Notes under the pieces: model-generated | The model's database searches: none | Told to the model about the DNA's origin: nothing | The model's input: only the letters and a program-made list of their open reading frames with translations | Source: Candidatus Bathyarchaeum sp. | GTDB taxonomy: Archaea; Thermoproteota; Bathyarchaeia; Bathyarchaeales; Bathyarchaeaceae | Reading direction: 5' to 3' | DNA: 34,103 nucleotides | Assembly: GCA_026014495.1 (NCBI GenBank) | Contig: JAOZIF010000108.1 | Location: forward strand, 1-34,103 | Shown: positions 9,033 to 18,835 of the stretch, one piece after another | Layout: the number at the start of each line of letters is the position of its first letter | How positions within the stretch are numbered: position 1 is the first letter of the stretch | Program-made: the position numbers and the translations under genes

Positions 9033-10448
9033 TTAAATCTGGAACGTACGCAGTTCCTCTTTATAGATAGAGTTTACACTGTTCCGCATTTCTTTAGGCA
9101 CAGACATCGACGTATGTAACGTACAAAAAGTCTTGTACAACTCTTCTTCCCGCTCTTTTGCTTCCTGAATCAGCGGGCTTGCCTTAAACTCATCAATCAG
9201 CCCGCCCTTAGCGCCCTTCTTGGCTGCAAGATAGAACGCAAAAAGCTGCTCGTCCCTACCCACCTTCGTGTGTGCATACGTCATTGTAATTGATTTGCCT
9301 CCAAATAACGTAAAAAACGGTTTACACCAAGACTCCAGCATGTTCACTCGTAAACCAATCTTTTTCGGGTCAATTCCGCTTCCAACACACATCAAATACA
9401 TTTTCGCGCAGATACTACAGTTGTGGCACCAGTGATAGTCTCGCCCTGCCTCTGTTTCAGTGAAACAACTCATCTGATACTTTGCAATATCTGGGTACCT
9501 GTGTGCCAGAATGTACTGAATCATCATATCCATGAGCGGCTCTATCACGCTTCCAGTATGTACCGAGCGCCCCGAAAACGTCTGCGTAATCTGGTCAATA
9601 TGCACAGTCCAGCGATGCGATTGATCATAGCAAGGATGAACCGTCCATCTGCCCTCAGAGTCCATGTAAGTTGAAGCGGCGGTTTGCTCATTACCAAACA
9701 GCAGATATTTTGCTTTAAGAGCATACGCGAACGGAATCAGTTCCAGCGCATACTCGGTTGTTTGTAGTCCCCAGCCCATTTCAGTGAAGGGCACTCCCAA
9801 ATGTGGGTAGTCGCGGAACTTTCCTGTTTCATGCTTGAGTATGTTGAGTTGTTTGCCGAATTCGTCTTTGAAGCGCCTTGCCAACTCTGTTTTGTGTTTC
9901 TGCTCATATGTCATGCTCTGTTCTATTACATAGACCATTTCGGGGTCTAGACCAATTTCGTCTGCTACTGCGTAGGTGAGTAGGCTATCTTTTCCGAAGC
10001 TTAATCCAACAAGGGCACCGTGCGGCGAATCCACAGGTTGACTTGAAGGATACGCTATTTCAGGGTCTGAAAACTGGTAATCTACGTTAAAGAATTTGCG
10101 AACAGCATCATCAGTGCTGGTTCTATCAACTTCTGTGCAGGATGGTATGTCTTTGAGGAAGTTTTGGACAAAATAGGGCTCCAGTAATGGGCACCCCGAA
10201 TGGTAAACGATGCTTGACGAATCGAATATAAGTGGCAAGTGCATTGTGGTGGCAAGCGCAAGATTATCTTTTAGTGCCTTTTGGGTCTCTTTGGGTGTTG
10301 CCTCCCAAACAGTTGATGGATACTTTATTGGGTAAGGCATGTCCCGAAAACCAAGTTCCACTCCAACATCAGTAACTTTCGAGTAGATGTGCAGTTGATT
10401 CATAACAAAAATAAGTTGAAGAAACCCCATTAATAACTGTGTGTTCAC
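9033..10448 (-). CDS. PP-loop (N-type ATP pyrophosphatase) protein with cysteine cluster
   Basis: A 471-residue cytoplasmic protein I do not recognise to gene level. Around residue 150 it has LSFGKDSLLTY, a variant of the SGGxDS PP-loop that adenylates a substrate with release of pyrophosphate. Near the middle of the C-terminal half it has WCHNCSICAKMYLMC, four cysteines likely to bind zinc or an Fe-S cluster. PP-loop families include QueC-, TilS- and asparagine-synthetase-type enzymes and tRNA thiolases; length and arrangement fit none exactly. Because it precedes a Ddl-like ligase, a carboxylate-activating or amino-acid-epimerising role (as in bacterial MurL) is worth testing but is a guess. 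It starts at GTG 5 bases after the desulforedoxin stop; internal ATGs are alternatives. Confidence 0.65.
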   Translation of the reverse strand: MNTQLLMGFLQLIFVMNQLHIYSKVTDVGVELGFRDMPYPIKYPSTVWEATPKETQKALKDNLALATTMHLPLIFDSSSIVYHSGCPLLEPYFVQNFLKDIPSCTEVDRTSTDDAVRKFFNVDYQFSDPEIAYPSSQPVDSPHGALVGLSFGKDSLLTYAVADEIGLDPEMVYVIEQSMTYEQKHKTELARRFKDEFGKQLNILKHETGKFRDYPHLGVPFTEMGWGLQTTEYALELIPFAYALKAKYLLFGNEQTAASTYMDSEGRWTVHPCYDQSHRWTVHIDQITQTFSGRSVHTGSVIEPLMDMMIQYILAHRYPDIAKYQMSCFTETEAGRDYHWCHNCSICAKMYLMCVGSGIDPKKIGLRVNMLESWCKPFFTLFGGKSITMTYAHTKVGRDEQLFAFYLAAKKGAKGGLIDEFKASPLIQEAKEREEELYKTFCTLHTSMSVPKEMRNSVNSIYKEELRTFQI

Positions 10449-10452
10449 AGTT

Positions 10453-10575
10453 TTACTCTTCGTCTGTTAGCTCCATTGGTTGTCCACAGCAGACAAGGAC
10501 TCCGGCGCCAGGCGAGATGACCTTAACAATGTTGCCGCAGATTTTGCATGCATAAACGTCTCCCATTTCTGTCAT
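10453..10575 (-). CDS. Desulforedoxin-like small iron protein
   Basis: A 40-residue protein missing from the ORF track. The translation has CKIC near the N-terminus and VCCGQPMEL near the C-terminus, the CX2C...CC arrangement of desulforedoxin and of the N-terminal domain of desulfoferrodoxin, which bind one iron through four cysteines. It is probably an electron carrier or part of oxygen/superoxide defence; the catalytic domain of superoxide reductase is absent. A perfect Shine-Dalgarno GGAGGTGA lies 5 bases before the ATG. It sits between the CBS-HPF gene (37-base gap) and the PP-loop gene (4-base gap), so it is firmly inside this operon. Identification from the cysteine pattern is good; the partner is unknown. 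Confidence 0.85.
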   Translation of the reverse strand: MTEMGDVYACKICGNIVKVISPGAGVLVCCGQPMELTDEE

Positions 10576-10612
10576 AACTTCACCTCCGTTTTTTCTATTG
10601 GAAGCTTTTGTT

Positions 10613-11785
10613 CTACAGTTCTGTTGACGGAAACTCTATTCTCCGCAAATACTTTTTGGCATACTCTGGCTCATGAGCAAGCTCTTGGCTTCTTAACAGT
10701 TGCCTCTCAAGCCGACCCAATGCTGTGCGAAACGTTGCTTCAACTCCATAGCCTTCGTTGGAACTGAAAAATGAGCCTCTTCTTGTCCTAAACTGGAGCC
10801 TACAATGAATCAACTGCTCGCCCTTGTAGTTTGTTCCATGTGTTTTCATATACACGAAAAGTGCGCCTTCTTCCAGTGTCTTTTGATATTTACGCGAGAA
10901 GACTTCAAACTCGTTCATTATGACTCCGCGTTGAATATCTTGTATTTCTACGCCTTTGACTGAAAACTGGATTGTTATCCGCTGTTTTGGCATTTCCATT
11001 TCTGCTAGTGGCTCAAGAATGTCTCTTTTTGTCAGAATGCCTGCTGGTCTTCCTTTACTGATTATGACTAGAGAAGAAATTCTGAATTTCTTCATCTTTT
11101 CCACAGCATCCTTTAGCGTATTTTCAGGCAAAACCGTGATTACAGGCTTTGTCATTATGCCCTTGGCTGGAATGCTTAGAACTGGAGCTTTCTGTCCCGA
11201 AATGTCGCCTACTGTTTGACGGTGTCTTGGCTGAAAAATACTTGTAATGATGTTTTGTATGCTTACCATTCCAACAAGGTTGCCGTCTCTAACCACTGGT
11301 GCATGAGAGATTCCATGCTCCCTAAACAGGCTCAAAACTGCTCCCACAGACTCATCTTCCTCTACAAGAAACGGCTTTTTGGTCATCACATCCTCAACTT
11401 TGGTGTTGCCCCAATTTCCAACCACTGCCCCCTGAATAACAGCTTCATCAGTAACGATTCCAGCAAGCTTCTCTTTGTTGAAAACCGGAAGCTGACTAAT
11501 TCCACTGGTTATCATCAGCTTTGCCACCTTACTGAGGCTATCTTCTAGTGATACTGTGGGCGCTGAACGCATCAAACTCTCCACTTTGGTTGTGGCGGGG
11601 TTATAACGTGACCTGACTATCCATCTGTGAGCAATTACGCCCGCATATTTTCCTTTTTTATTGAACACAATCAAAACTGGCGTCGATTCTTCTTTTAGTA
11701 TAGAGAGACATGCAGAAAGCGTGTCGTCTTTGCTGACGCTCTTAAACGTGGCTGAAAAAACATCTTTCACTATGTTTGAAACCAT
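10613..11785 (-). CDS. Four-CBS-domain protein fused to an HPF/RaiA-like domain
   Basis: A 390-residue protein. Four CBS motifs occupy residues ~1-275 in repeats such as VEDVMTKKPFLVEEDESVGAVLSLF and AKGIMTKPVITVLPENTLKDAVEKM. CBS pairs bind adenosine nucleotides and act as energy sensors. The last ~110 residues (ITIQFSVKGVEI, IHCRLQFRTRRG, ATFRTALGRLERQL) have the strand-helix-strand pattern of ribosome-hibernation factors (HPF/RaiA, S30EA). The natural reading is a nucleotide-sensing protein that binds ribosomes under low energy; the ribosome part is inference from pattern. GGAG precedes the ATG. It is the first gene of the minus-strand cluster. Confidence 0.75.
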   Translation of the reverse strand: MVSNIVKDVFSATFKSVSKDDTLSACLSILKEESTPVLIVFNKKGKYAGVIAHRWIVRSRYNPATTKVESLMRSAPTVSLEDSLSKVAKLMITSGISQLPVFNKEKLAGIVTDEAVIQGAVVGNWGNTKVEDVMTKKPFLVEEDESVGAVLSLFREHGISHAPVVRDGNLVGMVSIQNIITSIFQPRHRQTVGDISGQKAPVLSIPAKGIMTKPVITVLPENTLKDAVEKMKKFRISSLVIISKGRPAGILTKRDILEPLAEMEMPKQRITIQFSVKGVEIQDIQRGVIMNEFEVFSRKYQKTLEEGALFVYMKTHGTNYKGEQLIHCRLQFRTRRGSFFSSNEGYGVEATFRTALGRLERQLLRSQELAHEPEYAKKYLRRIEFPSTEL

Positions 11786-11902
11786 ACTTCATTCTCCAAA
11801 CTGTCCATTTTTACAAAAAACGATTCTCACGTACATTACTACGCCTTGAACAGTCTTTAACATTTTGCTTATGCCCTACACAAGCCGCATTACCTGTTTC
11901 AG

Positions 11903-13476
<1,574 letters not shown>

Positions 13477-14565
13477 TCATCCTATTATTGACTCAGCGGT
13501 CATGTTGAGCACAATCTCTGCTATGTCCATGGCGTACTCTGCGATTCTTCTAACACTTTCAATGACTAATCTAATGTTAGCTATTTCTGCTATGTCGGTT
13601 TCTTTCAAAGTTGTCAATACTTTTTTCTCTAAATTGCTTATTTTGTTGGCTTTTGCTATAACACTTTCTGCTAAGCCAAAATCACGTTTGAACAAAGATT
13701 CTATAGCCGTTTCGAAAGTAAAAAGTGCAACTTCATTCATTTCCTGAAGTGCACTTAGAAAGTCATTACTTAGCTTGTTCTTTAGGAGAAGCACATTTTT
13801 TGCTATGTTTGTGGCGTGGTCTGCTGTTCTTTCCACCATCTTCGTTATGAGTCTATAGCCTAGGCAATCATTTGGCTTTTGCAAACCTATCTCAGTTATT
13901 ATTCGGGGGTTCTGAATCGCCATCTTTAACTGCCGTATTATGTACAAATGAAACCTGTTAACCTCATAGTCTGTGGCTCGGACATCACTTGCTAGCTGGT
14001 AATCAATGTTCTTGAGGGCAGCTATTGCGTCTTTGTGCATAGACGCTGTTATGATGGTCATTCGCCGCAAGGCGCTTGGAACAGATAATTCAGGGTAACT
14101 TAGTAAAACTTGTAATGTCAAATCTTTGGAGGTGTCAGTTACTATTTCTGTTCCAACCAACATGTTTCTGGCAAAAGTTTTGATTGCGTTTCTTTGAGTT
14201 GAAGAAACTTCTTTTTGGTCTTTTGTTCTTATGTGAATTATGTTGTAGCCCAGCAAATACACAGAAACTGTTTTTCTTATTAGTGCCTCAGAGCTATCTT
14301 CTGGAGAGACTTTAATTACTGCCTCCTCATTTTTTTCTGTTTTTCCAATTTCTGGAGGCAAAACTGCTAAGGCACCGTTTTCTTCCTGTCTGATAAGTAA
14401 TGAGCTACCTTTTTCAAGCCCGTTTTGGGTTACCCATTTTTTTGGTAATGAAATTACGTATGTGGATCCTCCTGTTATCTGAAGTTTCCTTGTTTCTTCA
14501 TTTTGGCTATGTTGAGAATGAGTCAATTCTAAACCCCTCATAGATTCAAAGTGATGTGTACACAT
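13477..14565 (-). CDS. phoU: AbrB-type DNA-binding domain fused to PhoU, phosphate regulator
   Basis: Up to 362 residues. An N-terminal swapped-hairpin AbrB/SpoVT-like domain (KLQITGGSTYVISLPKKWVTQNGLEKG, about residues 27-75) is followed by two PhoU three-helix repeats containing MVERTADHATNIAKNVL and RRIAEYAMDIAEIVL. This architecture is a known archaeal phosphate regulator: PhoU senses transporter/phosphate state and the AbrB part can bind DNA. It is transcribed divergently from pstS, with 90 bases between the start codons. The start may be ATG 14565 or ATG 14541; the minus-strand TATA box at 14583-14593 would put transcription near 14562, favouring the latter or a leaderless message. Confidence 0.85.
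   Translation of the reverse strand: MCTHHFESMRGLELTHSQHSQNEETRKLQITGGSTYVISLPKKWVTQNGLEKGSSLLIRQEENGALAVLPPEIGKTEKNEEAVIKVSPEDSSEALIRKTVSVYLLGYNIIHIRTKDQKEVSSTQRNAIKTFARNMLVGTEIVTDTSKDLTLQVLLSYPELSVPSALRRMTIITASMHKDAIAALKNIDYQLASDVRATDYEVNRFHLYIIRQLKMAIQNPRIITEIGLQKPNDCLGYRLITKMVERTADHATNIAKNVLLLKNKLSNDFLSALQEMNEVALFTFETAIESLFKRDFGLAESVIAKANKISNLEKKVLTTLKETDIAEIANIRLVIESVRRIAEYAMDIAEIVLNMTAESIIG
14554..14565. promoter_or_regulatory. 12-bp perfect palindrome ATGTGTACACAT
   Basis: Perfect palindrome overlapping the first possible ATG of the AbrB-PhoU gene, just downstream of its promoter. It is a candidate binding site, possibly for the AbrB-PhoU protein. Confidence 0.4.
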
Positions 14566-14575
14566 GTATTTTTCC

Positions 14576-14612
14576 TATATAGTTTATATATATTATGTAG
14601 AAAAACTATATA
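14576..14612. promoter_or_regulatory. Divergent promoter with perfect 10-bp inverted repeat
   Basis: TATATAGTTT (14576-14585) and AAACTATATA (14603-14612) are perfect inverted copies separated by 17 bases. The centre holds TTTATATATAT, usable as TATA box in both directions. Symmetric placement over the core promoter of both phoU and pstS suggests an operator controlling both. Confidence 0.6.
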
Positions 14613-14655
14613 CCATTTGCCTGCAGTTTTGCTAACAAAAACAAAGGTGAAAGAT

Positions 14656-15600
14656 TTGATTGGAAAATCAAACAAAGGAATATCGACAACGATTGCACTC
14701 TTAGGCATGATAGCGCTTCTTGTAGTTGGACTGGGCATTGGATCCGTCCTAAATTCAGGATCAAGCGAAACTTCTGGTGATGAATTCTCCAAAGACAGTG
14801 AATGGAGAACTGAAACCGTCAATCTTGCTGGTTCCACAACTGTTCTCCCTGTGGCTAACGCAAGCGCAATAGCATTTATGAATATGTACACTGGTACTAC
14901 CGTGACTGTTCAAGGTGGGGGATCAGGAACGGGTTATGCTTCAGCAATAGACGGTACAGTTGACATTGGAATGGCTTCCAGAGGTCCTAAACAAAAAGAA
15001 ATTGACGCAGGAACTCTTTGGTTACATCCACTTGCGCTTGACGCAGTATGTGTTGTGGTCAACCCCTCAGTAGGTAGCAATGTTGAGCTAACCTTAGAGG
15101 AAGTTGCAAAAATTTTTGCTGGAGTATATACAAACTGGAATGAAGTTGACTCCAGTTTACCTGATGCAGAAATTTATGTTGTTGTTAGGGAATCTGGCTC
15201 TGGAACCAGAGGCACCTTCGAGGAGTACACAATAGACGAATATGAACTGACAATTGATAGCACACTTGTTCATGAACAATCAAGCAATCCTGCAGTAAGA
15301 ACAGCAGTAAAAGACACCGACTACTCAATAGGTTACGTTGGCTTTGGATTCTTAACTGATGATATAGTTGCTGTGTCCTTAGCTGAAGAAGAAGGTTCAG
15401 ACTATGTTGCTGCAACTTTAGAAAACATTCAAAACGGCAGTTACCCAATCTCTCGACTACTCTACTTTGTAACAAGTAGCCCTGTTGAAAGTGGATCATT
15501 AGTTGACAGATTCATATCGTTTGTTCTTAGTGAAGAAGGACAAGACATCGTAGAAAACCAAGGATTCCTTAGACTCCCAGCAAGCTATAACTACCCATAA
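14656..15600 (+). CDS. pstS: Phosphate ABC transporter substrate-binding protein
   Basis: Extracytoplasmic phosphate-binding protein, about 315 residues from TTG 14656. The ORF track starts at 14551, upstream of the TATA box, which cannot be right. AAAGGTGA lies 5 bases before this TTG. Phosphate-binding segments are AGSTTVLP, VQGGGSGTGYASAIDGTVDIGMASR and VVRESGSGTRGTFEEY. The N-terminus is short and charged, then KG-ISTTIALLGMIALLVVGLGIG, resembling an archaeal class III (prepilin-like) signal rather than an ordinary Sec signal. It is the first gene of the pstSCAB-phoU operon. Confidence 0.93.
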   Translation: MIGKSNKGISTTIALLGMIALLVVGLGIGSVLNSGSSETSGDEFSKDSEWRTETVNLAGSTTVLPVANASAIAFMNMYTGTTVTVQGGGSGTGYASAIDGTVDIGMASRGPKQKEIDAGTLWLHPLALDAVCVVVNPSVGSNVELTLEEVAKIFAGVYTNWNEVDSSLPDAEIYVVVRESGSGTRGTFEEYTIDEYELTIDSTLVHEQSSNPAVRTAVKDTDYSIGYVGFGFLTDDIVAVSLAEEEGSDYVAATLENIQNGSYPISRLLYFVTSSPVESGSLVDRFISFVLSEEGQDIVENQGFLRLPASYNYP

Positions 15601-15638
15601 ACGCCTAAACAGCCAAAAAATGAAACACAGGAATTCAA

Positions 15639-16541
15639 ATGAATATGAGCAACAAAACGCTCAACAAAATCTCTTCCTTTTTTCTTAATTTAAAGTCTCA
15701 ACCAATGACGGTTGTTCTTTTTCTTTGTGCTTCATTTTCAGTTATTATTCTATTTTTAATGCTCTTTTTTGTAGCCCGAGAGGGAGCGTTAGCGTTTTCT
15801 CAGTTTGGTTCAGACCTATTTTTTGGTATGCAGTGGGACCTTGAGTCAAACTTGTTTGGAGGTTTTCCTCTATTATACGGTTCACTTATGGTCACGTTCG
15901 GCGCTTTAATTATCGCAATCCCAGTTGGCGTCTGCACCGCCATATTTGTCTCAGAAGTCCTGCCTTTTTACCTAAGGGACCCGATAAAGTCAATTATAGA
16001 ACTTTTAGCCTCTATCCCCTCAGTAATCTACGGATTCATAGGCTTACTAGTTGTAGTTCCATTTATCGCCTCTACTTTCGGAATAGTTTCTGGACAAACT
16101 GCTCTTACATCCTCTCTGATTTTATCAATCATGACAATTCCCACCATAGTAAGCGTCTCTGGTGAAATAATTTCAGCTGTACCCAAAAATTACAAAGAAG
16201 CTGCTCTTGGTCTTGGTGCAACCAAATGGGAAACAATCAAAAGTGTTGTGCTACCAATCTCAAAGTCTGGTATCTTAGCGAGTATAATGTTGGGTTTTGG
16301 GCGCGCTGTTGGAGAAACCATTGCTGTGTCAATGATTTCTGGAAACCAAGCGCATGTTGCATCAAGTTACTTAGATGCGGTGTACACAATTCCCTCCTTT
16401 ATTGCTATCCATATGGGTGAAGCTCCAGTAGGCAGCGTAGAATATAGCGCCCTTTTTGGGTTGGGCCTCATACTGCTCATCATAACCTTCATTGTAAACA
16501 CGCTAGCTGACATCGTTGTAAAGAGAGGTGTTCAACCATAG
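15639..16541 (+). CDS. pstC: Phosphate ABC transporter permease PstC
   Basis: A 300-residue inner-membrane permease with six hydrophobic segments. The ABC-permease EAA loop is visible as [22 protein letters not shown], the site of contact with the ATPase PstB. It pairs with PstA to form the channel. Start ATG 15639 follows an acagga element; 38 bases separate it from pstS. Its stop overlaps the proposed start of pstA. Confidence 0.95.
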   Translation: MNMSNKTLNKISSFFLNLKSQPMTVVLFLCASFSVIILFLMLFFVAREGALAFSQFGSDLFFGMQWDLESNLFGGFPLLYGSLMVTFGALIIAIPVGVCTAIFVSEVLPFYLRDPIKSIIELLASIPSVIYGFIGLLVVVPFIASTFGIVSGQTALTSSLILSIMTIPTIVSVSGEIISAVPKNYKEAALGLGATKWETIKSVVLPISKSGILASIMLGFGRAVGETIAVSMISGNQAHVASSYLDAVYTIPSFIAIHMGEAPVGSVEYSALFGLGLILLIITFIVNTLADIVVKRGVQP

Positions 16542-17371
16542 CAAGCCCAACTAAAGAACGAATACTCTTCTTTGCCCTAGGTGTGCCTATGGTGTTTTGT
16601 TTGCTGGCTTTCTTCTTGATTGCAGTAACCCTCTTTACGGGAATTGGAACCCTGAATGTGGATGTTTTCACCAAAAGTGCTCTTCAGGGTGGAGCATTGG
16701 AAATGATTGTGGGAACCGTTTACTTGTTCTTGGGTGCAGCTGCAATTGCGGGGCCAATCGGCGTTTTCACAGCAATCTATCTTGTAGAGTATGCACCCAG
16801 CGGAAAAGTAACACGGATTATTGACCAAGCCATCAACAATTTAGCTGGGGTCCCATCAATAATTATTGGTTTATTTGGTTATACTTTTTTCAGCAGGCAA
16901 CTTGGGTTCGGAATCTCTCTTATGTCTGGTTGGTTAACGCTTTCTTTGATGATTCTTCCCATTGTTATAAGAGGCTCTGAAGAGGCTATTCGAATTGTTC
17001 CACAAGGCTTCAAACAAGCTGCGTTGGGATTGGGTGCAACTAAATGGAAAGCGATTAGCCTGACAACTTTGATTGCCGCAGCGCCTGGAATAGTAACAAG
17101 CGTAATTTTGGGGATTGCCAGAGTTGCAGGAGAAACCGCGGCTATACTTTTCACTTCTTCAGTTATAATAACTAGAGGTTTGCCTGAATCACCGTTTGAG
17201 CCTGTGATGGCGCTTTCCTATAACATATACGTTAAAATAGTTGCTCAGGGAACGGAACCCGAGCGAGTTTTTGGAATAGCATTAATTCTCTTTTTGATTG
17301 TTGTTACTTTTTCGCTTGTGGCAATAATACTTAGAATCTATTACAGGAGAAAACAACCATGGCTAAGTTAA
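16538..17371 (+). CDS. pstA: Phosphate ABC transporter permease PstA (possible ATA start)
   Basis: Second permease, with the EAA loop [21 protein letters not shown] and six membrane segments. The ORF track begins at GTG 16583 (262 residues), which has no ribosome site and removes the charged cytoplasmic leader. The frame is open further upstream: GAGAGGTG at 16523-16530 is followed after 7 bases by ATA at 16538, giving (M)[14 protein letters not shown], a natural PstA-like N-terminus. ATA would overlap the pstC stop. The gene identity is certain; the ATA start is an inference. Confidence 0.92.
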   Translation: MASPTKERILFFALGVPMVFCLLAFFLIAVTLFTGIGTLNVDVFTKSALQGGALEMIVGTVYLFLGAAAIAGPIGVFTAIYLVEYAPSGKVTRIIDQAINNLAGVPSIIIGLFGYTFFSRQLGFGISLMSGWLTLSLMILPIVIRGSEEAIRIVPQGFKQAALGLGATKWKAISLTTLIAAAPGIVTSVILGIARVAGETAAILFTSSVIITRGLPESPFEPVMALSYNIYVKIVAQGTEPERVFGIALILFLIVVTFSLVAIILRIYYRRKQPWLS

Positions 17372-17393
17372 ACAGAAAACAGGTGATTGCTAT

Positions 17394-18155
17394 TTGAGTC
17401 AAGATGACAAGATAGACATCAGGCAACTAAACATCTGGTTCGGAGAAAAACACGTTATTCGAGGCGTTGACCTGAAAATCAAGGCAAATGCGGTGACTGC
17501 TATTATGGGTCCCTCAGGTTGTGGCAAGTCAACAATGCTCAGGGCATTCAATCGGATGAATGATGTGATTAAATCCAGTAAAACAACCGGTGACATATTC
17601 ATTGGTGGAAAAAACATCTACGACAACAATACTAATGTCTATGACCTACGAAGACAAGTTGGAATGGTGTTCCAAAAACCAAACCCATTACCTAAATCAA
17701 TATACGAAAACGTTGCGTTTGGTCCAAAAATCCACAAAATGGCAAAAGGCAAAGACCTTGACAAAATCGTGGAAAAAAGCTTGAGGGCAGCTGCACTATG
17801 GGATGAGGTCAATGATCGACTTAATGATAGCGCTTTTGACCTTTCTGGTGGACAGCAACAGCGTTTGTGCATTGCTCGGGCATTGGCAGTCGACCCCGAA
17901 GTTATCCTAATGGATGAACCTTGTAGCGCTTTGGACCCTGCTGCGACAGCAAAAATTGAACAACTCATAAGAATTCTCTCTACCGATTATACTGTTGTGA
18001 TAGTCACGCACAATATGCAGCAAGCCTCAAGAGTGTCCGACTACACTGTTTTCTTGTATCTGGGGAAGGTAATAGAAAAGGGTGGAACGAAGGCTATCTT
18101 TGAGAATCCACAGCACGAGTTAACTGAACAATATATCACTGGAGAATTTGGTTAG
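17394..18155 (+). CDS. pstB: Phosphate ABC transporter ATPase PstB
   Basis: A 253-residue ABC ATPase that powers phosphate import. Walker A is GPSGCGKST, the Q-loop region [19 protein letters not shown] is the PstB-typical form, the signature is LSGGQQQR, Walker B is VILMDEP, and the switch histidine is in [11 protein letters not shown]. It starts at TTG, 7 bases after AGGTGA. It is 22 bases from pstA and abuts phoU. Confidence 0.97.
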   Translation: MSQDDKIDIRQLNIWFGEKHVIRGVDLKIKANAVTAIMGPSGCGKSTMLRAFNRMNDVIKSSKTTGDIFIGGKNIYDNNTNVYDLRRQVGMVFQKPNPLPKSIYENVAFGPKIHKMAKGKDLDKIVEKSLRAAALWDEVNDRLNDSAFDLSGGQQQRLCIARALAVDPEVILMDEPCSALDPAATAKIEQLIRILSTDYTVVIVTHNMQQASRVSDYTVFLYLGKVIEKGGTKAIFENPQHELTEQYITGEFG

Positions 18156-18164
18156 GTGAAAAAA

Positions 18165-18806
18165 ATGAAGAGATTAATTGATTCAGGAATGGAACAGTTA
18201 GCGAGCATGCTTTTTCGTATGGGAGAGATTGCTCAAAAAACTGTTTCTCTGTCTATTGTTAACTACCTAGAAGGTACACACACTCCAACACAGGTGAAAC
18301 AACTTTCAGATACGTTGTCTTCTATGGCAGAACCCATTGAAGATACAGCCTTCGAAATTATTGCCCGATTCCAACCTGTAGCTTCAGACCTCAGAATTCT
18401 AAAGTCATACATGAAAATATGCTACGACTTCAGACGATATGGAAGATACGCCCTTGATATCTCACAAATCTATGAGCGCCTTAGCGGAATGGACGAATGT
18501 GACACATCCTTCAGAAAAATCATCGAAGAAATGGGACTAGAAACTCTAGAGATGGTTGGTACCAGCATTCAGGCTTTAAAGAACCACGATGCAGCTGTGG
18601 CAAAAACATTGTCCGAAATGGAGAATCGTGTTGACAAACTATACTACAGTTACCTTGACAAGTTAATTGAAACAAAAACCACAACTGGCTGCACCATCTC
18701 AAGCCTGCTTGTTGTGAGGTATCTTGAAAGAATAGCAGACCATGCGACCTACATTGGTGAGTCAATTGTATATCTTGCAACAGGAGAAAAAATGAGGTTA
18801 AGGTAA
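18165..18806 (+). CDS. phoU: PhoU phosphate signalling protein
   Basis: A 213-residue all-helical protein with two PhoU repeats, each with the conserved metal-binding pattern (FRRYGRYALDISQI and VRYLERIADHATYIGESIV). It links transporter state to regulation and limits phosphate uptake. The ORF track starts at GTG 18156, but AGGTGA at 18154-18159 lies 5 bases before ATG 18165, which is the better start. It follows pstB directly. Unlike the divergent paralogue it has no DNA-binding domain, so the locus encodes two PhoU types. Confidence 0.93.
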   Translation: MKRLIDSGMEQLASMLFRMGEIAQKTVSLSIVNYLEGTHTPTQVKQLSDTLSSMAEPIEDTAFEIIARFQPVASDLRILKSYMKICYDFRRYGRYALDISQIYERLSGMDECDTSFRKIIEEMGLETLEMVGTSIQALKNHDAAVAKTLSEMENRVDKLYYSYLDKLIETKTTTGCTISSLLVVRYLERIADHATYIGESIVYLATGEKMRLR

Positions 18807-18835
18807 ATCAATAAGCCTGTAAAGGAGGGAAAAAA

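Noticed and set aside
10480-10767. 95-residue plus-strand ORF
   Set aside because: Antisense to the desulforedoxin-like gene and the end of the CBS-HPF gene.
14551-14655. Upstream 35-residue extension of PstS given by the ORF track
   Set aside because: It spans the TATA box and the operator-like repeat, and a good ribosome site points to TTG 14656.
15185-15499. 104-residue minus-strand ORF inside pstS
   Set aside because: Leu/Gln-rich shadow of pstS with no start signal.
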